DNA of 45,027 bases from Sphingomonadaceae bacterium (GCA_025359425.1 JANYGC010000136.1:1-45027); one strand, 5' to 3'. Numbered from the stretch's first letter, positions 8,440 through 19,162 are shown. The notes: generated by a model from the sequence alone, not told the origin. Program-made: numbers and translations.

Positions 8440-8990
8440 AGTCCCAAGTGCTCCCGGTCGCGTTCGACCACCGAATAGATCGCGGAATCGCGCTCGTAAC
8501 CGGTCCAGGTAATCATATGATTGCGCAGCACCCCGTCGAGGCTCGCGCCGATCTTGGCGCAGGCCGCCATCGATCGCGCATTGCGGGTATCGACCGAGAA
8601 GAACATCCGCTTGAGCCCGCAGGCAAAGCCGTGGCGCAGCATCAGTTGCTTGAGCGGGCCATTGACCGCGCCGCCGCGAAAGCGCGGACGCAGATAGGTG
8701 TTGCCAATTTCGGCCGAGCGGTGGCGCGCGTCGGGATTGATCCACGCGGTCATCCCCGCAAGCTCGTCGCCGACCAGGATCGCGAACGGCAGTCGCTCGG
8801 GCATGGCAATCAGGCCGCCAAAGCTCGCGTCAAAATGGTTGGGATCGTAAGACAGCCCGTACATCTGCCAGATCGCGGTGTCCTCAGCGCAAGCCGCGCG
8901 CAAGTCTTCGCGGTGGCGCTCTTCCAGCGGTTCAAGCCGCAGCGCGCCCGCAGCGAGCACCGCCGAAAGGCCCAGCGGATCGGGTTTCAC
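8436..8990 (-). CDS. GNAT-family N-acetyltransferase
   Basis: A protein of about 184 residues of the RimJ/RimL-like GNAT fold. Characteristic pieces are LRLEPLEERHREDLRAA near the start, SAEIGNTYLRPRFRGG (the beta-4/acetyl-CoA binding region), LMLRHGF and MFFSVDTRNARSMAACAKIG. GNAT enzymes move acetyl from acetyl-CoA to amines; the substrate here is unknown. The start chosen is GTG at 8990, which overlaps the tdk stop as GTGA. An ATG at 9029 inside tdk is possible but would add residues unlike the family. The stop overlaps the site-2 protease start as ATGA, which suggests translational coupling. Confidence 0.85.
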   Translation of the reverse strand: MKPDPLGLSAVLAAGALRLEPLEERHREDLRAACAEDTAIWQMYGLSYDPNHFDASFGGLIAMPERLPFAILVGDELAGMTAWINPDARHRSAEIGNTYLRPRFRGGAVNGPLKQLMLRHGFACGLKRMFFSVDTRNARSMAACAKIGASLDGVLRNHMITWTGYERDSAIYSVVERDREHLGL

Positions 8991-9571
8991 TGCCACCACC
9001 CCAGCGCTTCGGCGAAGTGTTTGCGGCACAGCGCGACGTAGCGATCGTTGCCGCCGATCTCGGTTTGCGCGCCCTGGCGCACCGCTGCGCCGCTTTCATC
9101 GACCCGCAGGTTCATGCTCGATTTGCGCCCGCAGTGGCACACGGCTTTGAGCTCGACCAGCGAATCGGCGATCCCCAGCAGCAGCTTGGCGCCGGGGAAC
9201 AATTCGCCCTGGAAATCGGTGCGCAGACCGTAGCACAGCACCGGAATGCCGCTCTGGTCGGCCAGCCGGGCGAGCTGCCAGACTTGTGGCTCGGTCAGAA
9301 ACTGCGCCTCGTCGACCATCACGCAGGCCAGCGGTTCAACCTTGTGTGCAGCGCTGACCCGGTCATACAGATCGGTATCGGCAGCAAAGCGGTGCGCCTG
9401 CGAATGCAGCCCGATCCGGCTTTCGATCGCCTTCTCGCCGCCGCGATCGTCAAACTGCGCAGTCCACAGCATCGTCGTCATGCCGCGCTCGTGATAGTTG
9501 AAGTTCGCCTGCAGCAGCGTGGTCGATTTGCCGGCGTTCATGCTGGCGTAGTAGAAATAGAGCTTGGCCAT
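8987..9571 (-). CDS. tdk: Thymidine kinase (type II)
   Basis: A 194-residue type II thymidine kinase, which phosphorylates thymidine with ATP in the salvage pathway. It has a P-loop ASMNAGKST at residues 9-17 and VMVDEAQFL with the catalytic Glu. The lasso/zinc region has CHCGRKSSMNLR and LCRKHF, giving three of the usual Cys ligands plus nearby His. The start MAKLYFYYASMNAGKS is chosen over upstream in-frame ATGs because it matches the family N-terminus. It is the first gene of the minus-strand run reaching pnp and is divergent from the YceI gene across 82 bp. Confidence 0.96.
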   Translation of the reverse strand: MAKLYFYYASMNAGKSTTLLQANFNYHERGMTTMLWTAQFDDRGGEKAIESRIGLHSQAHRFAADTDLYDRVSAAHKVEPLACVMVDEAQFLTEPQVWQLARLADQSGIPVLCYGLRTDFQGELFPGAKLLLGIADSLVELKAVCHCGRKSSMNLRVDESGAAVRQGAQTEIGGNDRYVALCRKHFAEALGWWQ

Positions 9572-9653
9572 CCCGGACCCCACATAAGGTTCATTGGCAA
9601 AAGCGCCAGTCCGATTGACAGCGCCAGGACTGAGCGGCACCTGTGCTTGCATC

Positions 9654-10217
9654 ATGCGAAGATTGCTTGCCTTGGTCGCGCTGCTATCGATCTCCGCCGC
9701 CCCTGGCGCCAGTTATCACTACTGGCTCGATGGTTCGCGCAGTTCGGTCATGGCCAGAGTTTCCTACCTGGGCTTTGGCAGCAAGGTGGCGCGGTTCCCG
9801 CAGATGCGCGGCAGCATCCGGCTCAATCCGGCGCGGCTCGATACGATCGACCTCGATGTCGAACTTGACGCAAGCGCGCTGAGCGCGGGTCGTGCCAGCG
9901 ATACCAGATACCTGCGCGGCAAGGACTTCTTTGCGGTCGAGCAGTTCCCGGTGGTGCGCTTTAGCGGCCACCGCATGACCATGTCCGGGCCCAACACCGC
10001 CGCCATCGAAGGGATGATCACTGCACGCGGGATCACCCGCCCGGCGGAGCTCGCGGTGACTTTCAAGGACCCACCCGCGCGCGCCACCGGGCGCGATCCG
10101 ATCGAGCTCACCGCGCGCACCAGCATCAACCGCAAGGACTTCGGCATGACCGCCTACCCGATGATCGTGGGCAAGACCGTGACCATCACGATCGATGCGC
10201 GGTTGATGCCGGGTTAG
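9654..10217 (+). CDS. YceI-family periplasmic protein
   Basis: A 187-residue protein with a typical signal peptide ([20 protein letters not shown], cleavage near residue 16-19) and a YceI lipocalin-like domain. Diagnostic segments are [37 protein letters not shown] and [11 protein letters not shown]. YceI proteins bind polyisoprenoid or similar amphiphiles in the periplasm; the ligand here is unknown. The ATG at 9654 begins the signal peptide. The stop overlaps the convergent rbfA stop by 4 bp. Confidence 0.93.
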   Translation: MRRLLALVALLSISAAPGASYHYWLDGSRSSVMARVSYLGFGSKVARFPQMRGSIRLNPARLDTIDLDVELDASALSAGRASDTRYLRGKDFFAVEQFPVVRFSGHRMTMSGPNTAAIEGMITARGITRPAELAVTFKDPPARATGRDPIELTARTSINRKDFGMTAYPMIVGKTVTITIDARLMPG

Positions 10218-10606
10218 TCTTCCAGGTCGCGCTGGACCTTGGGGTTGGCGAGCAGCGCGTCGATCCGGCTTGCCTCGTCGAAGCTTTCGTCGCCGAGGAA
10301 CTTCAATTTGGCGGCGAAGCGCAGTTTGAGCCGCCCGGCCACTTCCTTCTGGAAATAGGCTGTATTGGTGCGCAGCGCCTTGAGCACGATCTCCTCGTCC
10401 GCGCCGAGCAGCGGCTTCACGAACACCGTCGCATGGCGCAGATCGGGTGACATCCGTACCTCGGTGACGCTCACCGTCCGCGCGGTCAGTACCGCGTCAT
10501 GCACCACCTGCCGCGCGAGCAGTTCGGACATCACGTGACGCACCTGCTCGCCCACCTTGAGCAGGCGGACCGAGCGACCCTCGGGAGTGGCGGGTGTGTT
10601 GGCCAT
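10214..10606 (-). CDS. rbfA: Ribosome-binding factor A
   Basis: A 130-residue KH-like protein needed for late 30S maturation and 16S 5' end processing. The family pattern [20 protein letters not shown] at the start, [20 protein letters not shown] and [20 protein letters not shown] are all present. It is 33 bp downstream of infB and is the last gene of the rimP-nusA-ylxR-infB-rbfA run. In many bacteria truB follows directly; here truB is in a separate cluster beyond the YceI gene. Confidence 0.97.
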   Translation of the reverse strand: MANTPATPEGRSVRLLKVGEQVRHVMSELLARQVVHDAVLTARTVSVTEVRMSPDLRHATVFVKPLLGADEEIVLKALRTNTAYFQKEVAGRLKLRFAAKLKFLGDESFDEASRIDALLANPKVQRDLED

Positions 10607-10639
10607 CGAACGGGTGCGGCGCTGAGCGGCGAACGGCCC

Positions 10640-13168
<2,529 letters not shown>

Positions 13169-13190
13169 TGTCAGCTTTGTCCTTCAAATC

Positions 13191-13976
13191 TCAATTCGTC
13201 ACGGGCGCGGATGCAGCCGGTTCGGCTGGCTCTGCGCCCATTCCATGTTCGTTCGCTTGTCCCAGCTCCGGCTTTTTGGGGCCCAGAAAGCGCAGCAAGC
13301 GCCGGAGCGGGAGATCGAGACGCGCCGCGGCCTCGCGGTCGGTCAGCGCCAGATGGACGACGTTGTCGCGGCCCAATGCCACAGACAGCGCTGCCCGGTC
13401 CAGTGGCAAGGTAACGCCGTGCAGCCCGGACCCTTCTTCTTCGCGCCCGACGCGCCACGCCTGGTCAAGCTTGCGCGAGCCGTCCTCGCCGGCATCGGCA
13501 GCGTGGCCCAGCCAGCTGACCTTGCCCATCCGCGCGTTCTCGGCGATCCGGTCGGAGCCGGTCAGCAGCCGCCCGCTTTTCATCTCGAGCCCGAGCCGGT
13601 CGGTAAAGGCCCGGCGCAGCGCCACTTCGGCACGCTCGGGCAGATCGACCGGAATGGTCAGCGCCGCGCCCTTGAAGGCGCGCGCGAGTGCACCCTTGAG
13701 CTTGCCTTTGGCAATTGCAGTTTCAAGCTCGCCGCGCGAAACGCCGATCCATGCGCCCCGCCCCGGCGCACGCGCCAGAGCATCGGGCAGCACGTCACAT
13801 GTCCCATCAGGTTTGACGGGCGAGATTGCCAGGCGCAGCAGATCGTCGCGCGCACCATTGTCCCCGCTCAGGATACACTTCCGCTCCGGATCGACTGAGG
13901 CCGATCCGGGAATCTTGGGCCTTTCGGGCCGACCGGAGATGCCGGAATCTAGCGGCTCATTGTGAGGAATCCGCAT
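13191..13976 (-). CDS. YlxR-type RNA-binding protein with C-terminal L7Ae-like region (DUF448)
   Basis: A 261-residue protein. Residues about 27-105 form the YlxR/DUF448 fold: ERKCILSGDNGARDDLLRLA, then PDALARAPGRGAWIGVSRGE. The rest (about 125-220, with GRLLTGSDRIAENARMGKVS) looks like the L7Ae/YlxQ-like domain seen in the longer alphaproteobacterial versions. In Firmicutes the two are separate genes ylxR and ylxQ in the same operon, so this is a natural fusion. The start at 13976 overlaps the nusA 3' end by 20 bp. A role in RNA or RNase P binding is known for homologues but unproven here. Confidence 0.9.
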   Translation of the reverse strand: MRIPHNEPLDSGISGRPERPKIPGSASVDPERKCILSGDNGARDDLLRLAISPVKPDGTCDVLPDALARAPGRGAWIGVSRGELETAIAKGKLKGALARAFKGAALTIPVDLPERAEVALRRAFTDRLGLEMKSGRLLTGSDRIAENARMGKVSWLGHAADAGEDGSRKLDQAWRVGREEEGSGLHGVTLPLDRAALSVALGRDNVVHLALTDREAAARLDLPLRRLLRFLGPKKPELGQANEHGMGAEPAEPAASAPVTN

Positions 13977-15591
13977 CGGCGGCCTCCTCTGCTGCCGGCC
14001 CGGCGACGTCATCGTCTTCGAACCAGTGTGCGCGTGCGGCCATGATGATTTCGTTGCCCTGCTCTTCCGAGAGGCCGTAATCGCCCAGCACGCCGCCCTT
14101 GTCTTCGGTGCGTTCGCGGCGCGGCGGAGCGCTGCCATCGCGGCGGCGCTGTTCCATGCGCTTCTTGGCGATCAGCTCGTCGGTGGCAAGATCGGCAAGA
14201 TCGTCAAGGGTCAGGATCTTGGCCTTGCCCAGCGTAACCAGCATCGCTTCGGTCAAGTGCGGGATTTCGGCCAGCGCGTCTTCCACACCGAGCTCACGGC
14301 GTTGTACACGGTGCGCTTCTTCGCGCCGGTCGAGCGCTTCTTGCGCGCGGCTTTGCAGCTCTTCGCCCAGTTCTTCGTCGAAGCCTTCGATGTTCGCGAG
14401 TTCCGAGACGTCGATGTAAGCGACCTCCTCAAGCTCGCTGAACCCTTCGGCGACCAGCAGCTGCGACAGCGTCTCGTCGACGTCGAGTTCTTCTTCGAAC
14501 ATCTTGGAACGCTCGGCAAATTCGCGCTGGCGCTTCTCCGAGCTTTCGGCCTCGGTCATGATGTCGATCTGGCTGCCGGTCAGCTGGCTGGCGAGCCGCA
14601 CGTTCTGGCCGCGGCGACCGATGGCGAGCGACAGCTGATCGTCGGGCACCACCACTTCGATGCGGTTTTCTTCCTCGTCGATCACCACGCGGCTGACCGT
14701 GGCGGGCTGGAGCGCGTTGACCACGAAAGTCGCGGTGTCTTCCGACCACGGGATGATGTCGATCTTCTCGCCCTGCATTTCCTGCACGACCGCCTGAACG
14801 CGGCTGCCCTTCATGCCGACGCAGGCGCCGACCGGGTCAATGCTCGAATCGCGGCTGATCACGCCGATTTTGGCGCGGCTGCCCGGATCGCGAGCGGCGG
14901 CCATGATGGTGATGATCCCGTCGTAGATTTCGGGCACTTCCTGCGCGAACAGGTTCTTCATGAAATCGGGGTGCGCGCGGCTGAGGAAGATCTGCGGCCC
15001 GCGGTTCTGGCGCTCGACCTTGAGGATCAATGCGCGGACCCGTTCGCCGACCCGGGCGACTTCGCGCGGGATCTGCTGGTCACGGCGGATCACGCCCTCG
15101 GCGCGGCCAAGGTTGACGATCACGTGGCCGAATTCGACCGACTTGATCACGCCCGTGACGACTTCGCCGCCGCGGTCCTTGAATTCCTCGAACTGGCGGT
15201 CACGCTCGGCATCGCGGACCTTCTGGAAGATCACCTGCTTGGCCGACTGCGCATCGATCCGGCCCAGATCGACCGGGGGCAGCGGGTCGACGATGAAATC
15301 GCCCAGCTTGGCATCGGCCTGCAGCTTTTCAGCCGCCTTGAGATCGACCTGTTTGAAGTAGTCTTCGACTTCCTCGACCACTTCGACCACGCGCCACAGG
15401 CGCAGATCGCCGGTGCGCGGATCGAGCTTTGCCCGGATGTCGTTTTCGGCGCCGTAGCGGTTGCGCGCCGACTTCTGGATCGCTTCTTCCATCGCCTCGA
15501 TGACGATCGACTTGTCGATCATCTTTTCGGTCGCGACCGCAGTAGCAATTGCCAGCAGTTCGGCGCGGTTGGCGGAAATCGGACTGGCCAT
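13957..15591 (-). CDS. nusA: Transcription termination/antitermination protein NusA
   Basis: A 544-residue NusA. The N-terminal RNA polymerase-binding domain (1-125) starts MASPISANRAELLAIATAVA. The S1 domain (about 135-200) contains TGVIKSVEFGHVIVNLGR. The KH1 and KH2 domains follow (VGACVGMKGSRVQAVVQEMQ and LSLAIGRRGQNVRLASQLTG). Acidic helix-hairpin-helix repeats fill about 350-480, and the tail is acidic. It binds RNA polymerase and modulates pausing, termination and rRNA antitermination. It is 2 bp downstream of rimP and overlaps ylxR, indicating one operon. Confidence 0.98.
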   Translation of the reverse strand: MASPISANRAELLAIATAVATEKMIDKSIVIEAMEEAIQKSARNRYGAENDIRAKLDPRTGDLRLWRVVEVVEEVEDYFKQVDLKAAEKLQADAKLGDFIVDPLPPVDLGRIDAQSAKQVIFQKVRDAERDRQFEEFKDRGGEVVTGVIKSVEFGHVIVNLGRAEGVIRRDQQIPREVARVGERVRALILKVERQNRGPQIFLSRAHPDFMKNLFAQEVPEIYDGIITIMAAARDPGSRAKIGVISRDSSIDPVGACVGMKGSRVQAVVQEMQGEKIDIIPWSEDTATFVVNALQPATVSRVVIDEEENRIEVVVPDDQLSLAIGRRGQNVRLASQLTGSQIDIMTEAESSEKRQREFAERSKMFEEELDVDETLSQLLVAEGFSELEEVAYIDVSELANIEGFDEELGEELQSRAQEALDRREEAHRVQRRELGVEDALAEIPHLTEAMLVTLGKAKILTLDDLADLATDELIAKKRMEQRRRDGSAPPRRERTEDKGGVLGDYGLSEEQGNEIIMAARAHWFEDDDVAGPAAEEAADADSSQ

Positions 15592-15593
15592 TA

Positions 15594-16169
15594 TCAGTCT
15601 TCCTGTTCTTCTTCTAGAATCTCGTCGGCACCGGCGGTGTCGAGCGGGCGGGTGGCGGCAATCAGCCGGTCGGTCAAGACCAGCTTGGCGGAATGAATAT
15701 CGGACAGCGAGAACGAGACCGTACCGGATTTCCTGTCTTCGAGCGTGACGATGTCGCCGTCGATCGCGATCAAGTTGCCCTGAACGGCGCGGCGGTTTGC
15801 CCCAGTGTCGACGGCGACCGGGTTCTTCAGCGCGATCCGCGCTTCGTGCCCGGCCCAGTTGACGAAGTCCTTCTCGCGGGTCAGCGGACGATCGATCCCC
15901 GGGCTCGATACCTCAAGCCGGTAAGCCTCATCGATCAGCACTTCGCCGGCTTCCTCGCAGGCGTCCATCGCATCGGACACGCGGCGCGACAAAGCGGCGC
16001 AATCTTCGATCACCAGCTGCCCGGTATCGGGGCGTTCGGCCATGATCTGGAGGGTTACTTCCTCGTCCCCGACCTCGCTTTTGCCGAACACGATTACCCG
16101 CACGAGATCGAAGCCCAGGGCCGCGGCCTCGGGTTCGACAAGCTGGGTAATGCGCGCGATATCCGCCAT
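15594..16169 (-). CDS. rimP: Ribosome maturation factor RimP
   Basis: A 191-residue RimP, which assists 30S assembly. The pattern ITQLVEPEAAALGFDLVRV at the start, then EDCAALSRRVSDAMD and YRLEVSSPGIDRPLTREKDF, is diagnostic. The C-terminal SH3-like half ends in a Glu/Asp-rich tail. The ATG at 16169 is preceded by GGAGC on the minus strand. First gene of the nusA-infB operon. Confidence 0.97.
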   Translation of the reverse strand: MADIARITQLVEPEAAALGFDLVRVIVFGKSEVGDEEVTLQIMAERPDTGQLVIEDCAALSRRVSDAMDACEEAGEVLIDEAYRLEVSSPGIDRPLTREKDFVNWAGHEARIALKNPVAVDTGANRRAVQGNLIAIDGDIVTLEDRKSGTVSFSLSDIHSAKLVLTDRLIAATRPLDTAGADEILEEEQED

Positions 16170-16267
16170 TGGTGCTCCGGCCCGACTGGTGAGTTTTGCA
16201 AAGCGGTGCGGCGCCGGCCCCGTCTGGCGCCAGCCCCTGATTGCTTCACAATTTCGGGATTGAGCGC

Positions 16268-16296
16268 CAGATAGGCAGGGCCGCTGCAAAAAGCAA
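16268..16296 (-). promoter_or_regulatory. Predicted promoter of the rimP-nusA-infB operon
   Basis: On the minus strand TTGCTT (16296-16291) and TATCTG (16273-16268) are separated by 17 bp. Transcription would start near 16261, leaving a leader of about 90 bases before rimP. The upstream gene ends at 16313, so this interval is where a promoter is expected. The boxes are only moderate matches. Confidence 0.4.
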
Positions 16297-16312
16297 GCCC
16301 CGCCCTCCCAGC

Positions 16313-16528
16313 CTAACGATCTTTCGCCCAGGGGTTGGCTTTAGCGTGCGCTGCCGACTTGGCGGCATCTTGCTTTGCGACCATTTCGTCCATCTGGTTC
16401 GAGGTGAAGCTCATGAAGGCGTAAGCGAACACGAAGGCCACCGCCATCCACACCAGTTGCTTGTTCTGCTTGAGGAATGCCAGCACCGACTTGTCGCGGT
16501 CTTCTTCTTCATCTTCGTAGATGTTCAT
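16313..16528 (-). CDS. Small single-pass membrane protein, conserved hypothetical
   Basis: A 71-residue protein. An acidic N-terminus (MNIYEDEEEDRDKSVLAFLK) precedes one membrane helix (about 26-43, LVWMAVAFVFAYAFMSF) and a short charged Ala/Lys tail. I do not recognise the family. It starts 4 bp after the stop of the 109-residue gene, so the two are co-transcribed. Confidence 0.7.
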   Translation of the reverse strand: MNIYEDEEEDRDKSVLAFLKQNKQLVWMAVAFVFAYAFMSFTSNQMDEMVAKQDAAKSAAHAKANPWAKDR

Positions 16529-16532
16529 CGGC

Positions 16533-16862
16533 TTAGTAGTCCTGTTGTGACATTTCGCCCGAATTGAACCGGCGGCGTTCGGTTTCCTTGCGTTCCAGCT
16601 CGGCAGCGGCTTTGTTTTCGGCTTCTGCGCGCTTGCTCTCGGTGAGCGCTTCGCGGCCTTTGGACACTCCAGTGAAGAACTGCTGGGCCTGCGTAATATA
16701 GCTTGCTTGGCCATCGACGCTGGCGAAGGCATCACCAAGCACTGCCTGCTGTTCGGGATGGTGTTCGAGCCAGGTCGCGGCCAGCGGATATCCAAACATC
16801 GCCAGCAAGCCCAGCGCAGCGCAGACCTGCACGGTCCGCTTGATTACCTTGCCGATGAGCAT
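16533..16862 (-). CDS. Small membrane-anchored protein, hypothetical
   Basis: A 109-residue protein. An N-terminal basic segment and hydrophobic helix (MLIGKVIKRTVQVCAALGLL, continuing to about residue 30) is followed by a soluble helical tail rich in Glu, Lys and Arg (TESKRAEAENKAAAELERKE) that probably forms a coiled coil. Family not recognised. It forms a two-gene unit with the 71-residue gene and lies 59 bp downstream of pspF, so pspF readthrough could reach it. Confidence 0.7.
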   Translation of the reverse strand: MLIGKVIKRTVQVCAALGLLAMFGYPLAATWLEHHPEQQAVLGDAFASVDGQASYITQAQQFFTGVSKGREALTESKRAEAENKAAAELERKETERRRFNSGEMSQQDY

Positions 16863-16921
16863 CGCTAAGTTCGCCTTGTGATTCGCAGCCGGATACCTAG
16901 CGCGGATCTTTGAAAATCTGC

Positions 16922-17950
16922 TTAACCGCGCTCGCTCAGCCCGTGCTTCTTCATCGCGTGGCGCAATTGGTCATAGCTCAGGCTCAGCGCCTTGGCGGTC
17001 TGGCGCTGGTTGTAGCGGTGCCGCGCGAGGGCTTGCTCGAGGATCGCGCGTTCGTGCGCGTCGACTGCGGTGCGCAGGTCGCTGACCGTATCGAGTTCGG
17101 CCGAGGTCGCCGCACGCGCTGGCTGCTCGGGGGCCGGTTCAGTGTCTGAACTGCGATGCGCCGGGGCCGACGGCTTCCACGGGCTGTCGAACGGATCGAA
17201 AACGATGTGGCCAATGGGGTTGCTGGCATCGTCCCAGCGGTACACCGCGCGTTCGATGACGTTCCTGAGTTCGCGGACATTGCCGGGCCACTGGTATTCC
17301 TCGAGCGAACGCAAGGCCGCATCGGAGAAGCCGGGCCAGGCCTCCCATTGCAGCTCGCTCGACATGCGCCGTCCGAAATAGTCCGACAGCACGTGGATAT
17401 CGCCCTCGCGCACGCGCAGCGGCGGCAGGGTAATCACCTCGAAGCTCAATCGGTCGAGCAGGTCACAGCGGAACAGGCCCTGCTCGGCCAGCGCGGGCAA
17501 ATCTTCGTTGGTGGCGGCAACGATCCGCACGTCGACCCGCACCGGGCGCGACGAGCCGATTCGCGTCACCTCGCCATATTCGACCGCGCGCAGCAGCCGT
17601 TCCTGCGCGGCCATCGACAAAGTCGCCAGTTCGTCGAGAAACAGCGTCCCTTTGTCGGCTTCCTCGAACCGGCCCGCGCGCGCTCTGGTAGCACCGGTAA
17701 AGGCACCCTGCTCATGACCGAACAACTCCGCTTCGATCAGCGTTTCCGGCAAAGCCGCGCAATTCAGCGTGATCAGCGGCTCTTGCCAGCGTTTGCTCAG
17801 CTGGTGCAGCCGTTCGGCGATCAGTTCCTTGCCGGTCCCGCGTTCGCCCACCACCAGCACCGGGCGGCGCATCGGTGCGGCGCGGCTGGTGCGCTCGACC
17901 GCATCGAGGAAGGCACCCGACTGGCCGATGAATTGTACGTCGCGGTCCAT
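16922..17950 (-). CDS. pspF: PspF, sigma-54-dependent activator of the phage shock operon
   Basis: A 342-residue bacterial enhancer-binding protein with no N-terminal sensor domain, as in E. coli PspF. AAA+ domain: Walker A GERGTGKE (35-42), sigma-54-contacting loop GAFTGA (82-87), Walker B GTLFLDE (101-107) and WPGNVRELRNVIER. A C-terminal Fis-like helix-turn-helix ends the protein (RQTAKALSLSYDQLRHAMKK). The start MDRDVQFIGQSGAF aligns with the family; an ATG 36 bases upstream is less likely. It remodels sigma-54 RNA polymerase and is normally held inactive by PspA. It is divergent from the psp operon, whose sigma-54 promoter lies 101 bp away. Confidence 0.95.
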   Translation of the reverse strand: MDRDVQFIGQSGAFLDAVERTSRAAPMRRPVLVVGERGTGKELIAERLHQLSKRWQEPLITLNCAALPETLIEAELFGHEQGAFTGATRARAGRFEEADKGTLFLDELATLSMAAQERLLRAVEYGEVTRIGSSRPVRVDVRIVAATNEDLPALAEQGLFRCDLLDRLSFEVITLPPLRVREGDIHVLSDYFGRRMSSELQWEAWPGFSDAALRSLEEYQWPGNVRELRNVIERAVYRWDDASNPIGHIVFDPFDSPWKPSAPAHRSSDTEPAPEQPARAATSAELDTVSDLRTAVDAHERAILEQALARHRYNQRQTAKALSLSYDQLRHAMKKHGLSERG

Positions 17951-18050
17951 ACCCAAGACATAGCGAAATTTCCCAACTGTGCGCAACAGTCACCATATGT
18001 CGTTGGTCGAATTGGCCTCAATGGCAGTACGAATGGCGCAATTGCACAGT

Positions 18051-18065
18051 TGGCACGCGCCTTGC
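18051..18065 (+). promoter_or_regulatory. Sigma-54 (-24/-12) promoter of the psp operon
   Basis: TGGCACGCGCCTTGC matches the sigma-54 consensus TGGCACG-N4-TTGC. The invariant GG is at 18052-18053 and GC at 18064-18065, with the obligatory spacing. Transcription should start near 18077, about 25 bases before the small gene at 18102. It lies between divergent pspF and the psp genes, where PspF enhancer sites (about 17955-18045) are expected. Confidence 0.9.
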
Positions 18066-18101
18066 TGAATGATGAACAAACGCCATTCAATGAGGTGCAA
18101 C

Positions 18102-18248
18102 ATGTTCACCAAGACCAAAACCAAGCTCGACAAGGCGATCCTGCTCTCGATCGCCGCCATGCTCGCCTGCAACGTCATCGTGATGGCGCAGCAGCTGACT
18201 TCGGCACCGCACTTCGCGGTAACGCATGCTTCGGCCGAGCAGGCTTGA
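18102..18248 (+). CDS. Small membrane/secreted protein leading the psp operon
   Basis: A 48-codon gene directly behind the sigma-54 promoter, with AGG 8 bases before its ATG. The product has a Lys/Thr-rich start (MFTKTKTKLDK), a hydrophobic helix (about 12-28, AILLSIAAMLACNVIVM) and a tail AQQLTSAPHFAVTHASAEQA. It could be a single-pass inner-membrane protein or carry a signal peptide cleaved after THA. I do not recognise a family. Its position as first gene of the PspF-controlled transcript and its likeness in size and plan to the 45-residue protein at 38916-39053 argue that it is real. Confidence 0.65.
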   Translation: MFTKTKTKLDKAILLSIAAMLACNVIVMAQQLTSAPHFAVTHASAEQA

Positions 18249-18294
18249 ACGCGCTCGTGAGCCGCAAGATGGGCCTCGATACATCTTCACCGCT

Positions 18295-18363
18295 TGGGCC
18301 GGAATCCCAGGCAACCCCCGATGGCGCACCCCAGTCCCCGCGCCGCCCGGAGATTCCGGCCCA
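18295..18363 (+). promoter_or_regulatory. Inverted repeat in the psp mRNA between the small gene and pspA
   Basis: TGGGCCGGAATC (18295-18306) and GATTCCGGCCCA (18352-18363) are perfect 12-bp complements around 45 bases. A second perfect 7-bp hairpin (GCTCGAC-N6-GTCGAGC) is at 18403-18422. Both lie in the 224-base interval before pspA, which has no other recognisable gene. They may be an RNA-processing or stability element that sets the ratio of the first gene to pspA. No T-run follows, so an ordinary terminator is unlikely. Confidence 0.5.
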
Positions 18364-18472
18364 GACTTTGCTAGAGCCAGTGAGCGCCCCGCGCGCATCG
18401 CGGCTCGACAGCGAAGTCGAGCGCCTGCGCCGCACCCCGACCAATACCTCCGCCAACCTTGGAGTACCCTTG

Positions 18473-19162
18473 ATGGGCATTTTCAGCCGTACCCGTGACA
18501 TTATCGCCGCCAACTTCAACGAACTGCTCGAAAAGGCGGACGATCCCGAGAAAATGATCCGCATGATCATTTTCGAAATGGAGGAAACGCTGGTCGAAAT
18601 CCGCGCCAGCGCCGCGCGGACGATTGCCGACCAGAAGGAAATGCACCGCCACACGGTCAAGCTTGACCGGCTTCAAGCCGACTGGGCCGACAAGGCGCAG
18701 CTTGCACTGTCGAAGGACCGCGAAGACCTCGCCCGCGCTGCGCTGGTGGAAAAGAAGAAAGCGGTCGACATGGCGCAGCAGCTCAAGGCCGAAATCACCG
18801 TGCTCGACGATGCGCTGCGCGCTTACGAGGTCGATATCGAGAAGCTCCAGACCCGCCTGCGCGAAGCCCGCACCCGCCAGAGCGCAATCGCCGTGCGGCT
18901 GGAAAGCGCCGAGAACCGCGTCAAGCTGCGCACCTTGCTGGCGAGCGAACGGGTCGATGAGGCGATGGCACGCTTCGACCAGCTTGAGCGCCGGGTCGAT
19001 TATGCCGAAGGCCGCGCCGATGCGCTCAGCCTGGCCGAAGGGACCAAGCCGAGCCTCGCCGAGGAAATCAACGCGCTGGCCGGGGCCGACAAGATCGACG
19101 AGGAACTCGAAGCCATGAAGGCCGCACTCAATTCCGGCCCCAGTGCGGCGAAGGAGGGCTAA
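18473..19162 (+). CDS. pspA: Phage shock protein PspA (PspA/IM30 family)
   Basis: A 229-residue, almost wholly helical protein. The N-terminus (MGIFSRTRDIIAANFNELLE) is the membrane-binding amphipathic helix, followed by KADDPEKMIRMIIFEMEETL, the classic PspA signature. The rest is a long coiled coil rich in Arg, Glu and Ala. PspA oligomerises on damaged inner membrane and in the resting state inhibits PspF. The ATG at 18473 follows GGAG by 9 bases. The frame is open far upstream, but those residues look non-coding and the family starts here. pspB follows 3 bp later. Confidence 0.97.
   Translation: MGIFSRTRDIIAANFNELLEKADDPEKMIRMIIFEMEETLVEIRASAARTIADQKEMHRHTVKLDRLQADWADKAQLALSKDREDLARAALVEKKKAVDMAQQLKAEITVLDDALRAYEVDIEKLQTRLREARTRQSAIAVRLESAENRVKLRTLLASERVDEAMARFDQLERRVDYAEGRADALSLAEGTKPSLAEEINALAGADKIDEELEAMKAALNSGPSAAKEG

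Noticed and set aside
17156..18472. Frame continuous with pspA running far upstream through the promoter and pspF
   Set aside because: It would read through the sigma-54 promoter and the opposite strand of pspF. The residues before MGIFSRTRD are Pro/Ser/Arg-rich and PspA proteins start at that Met.
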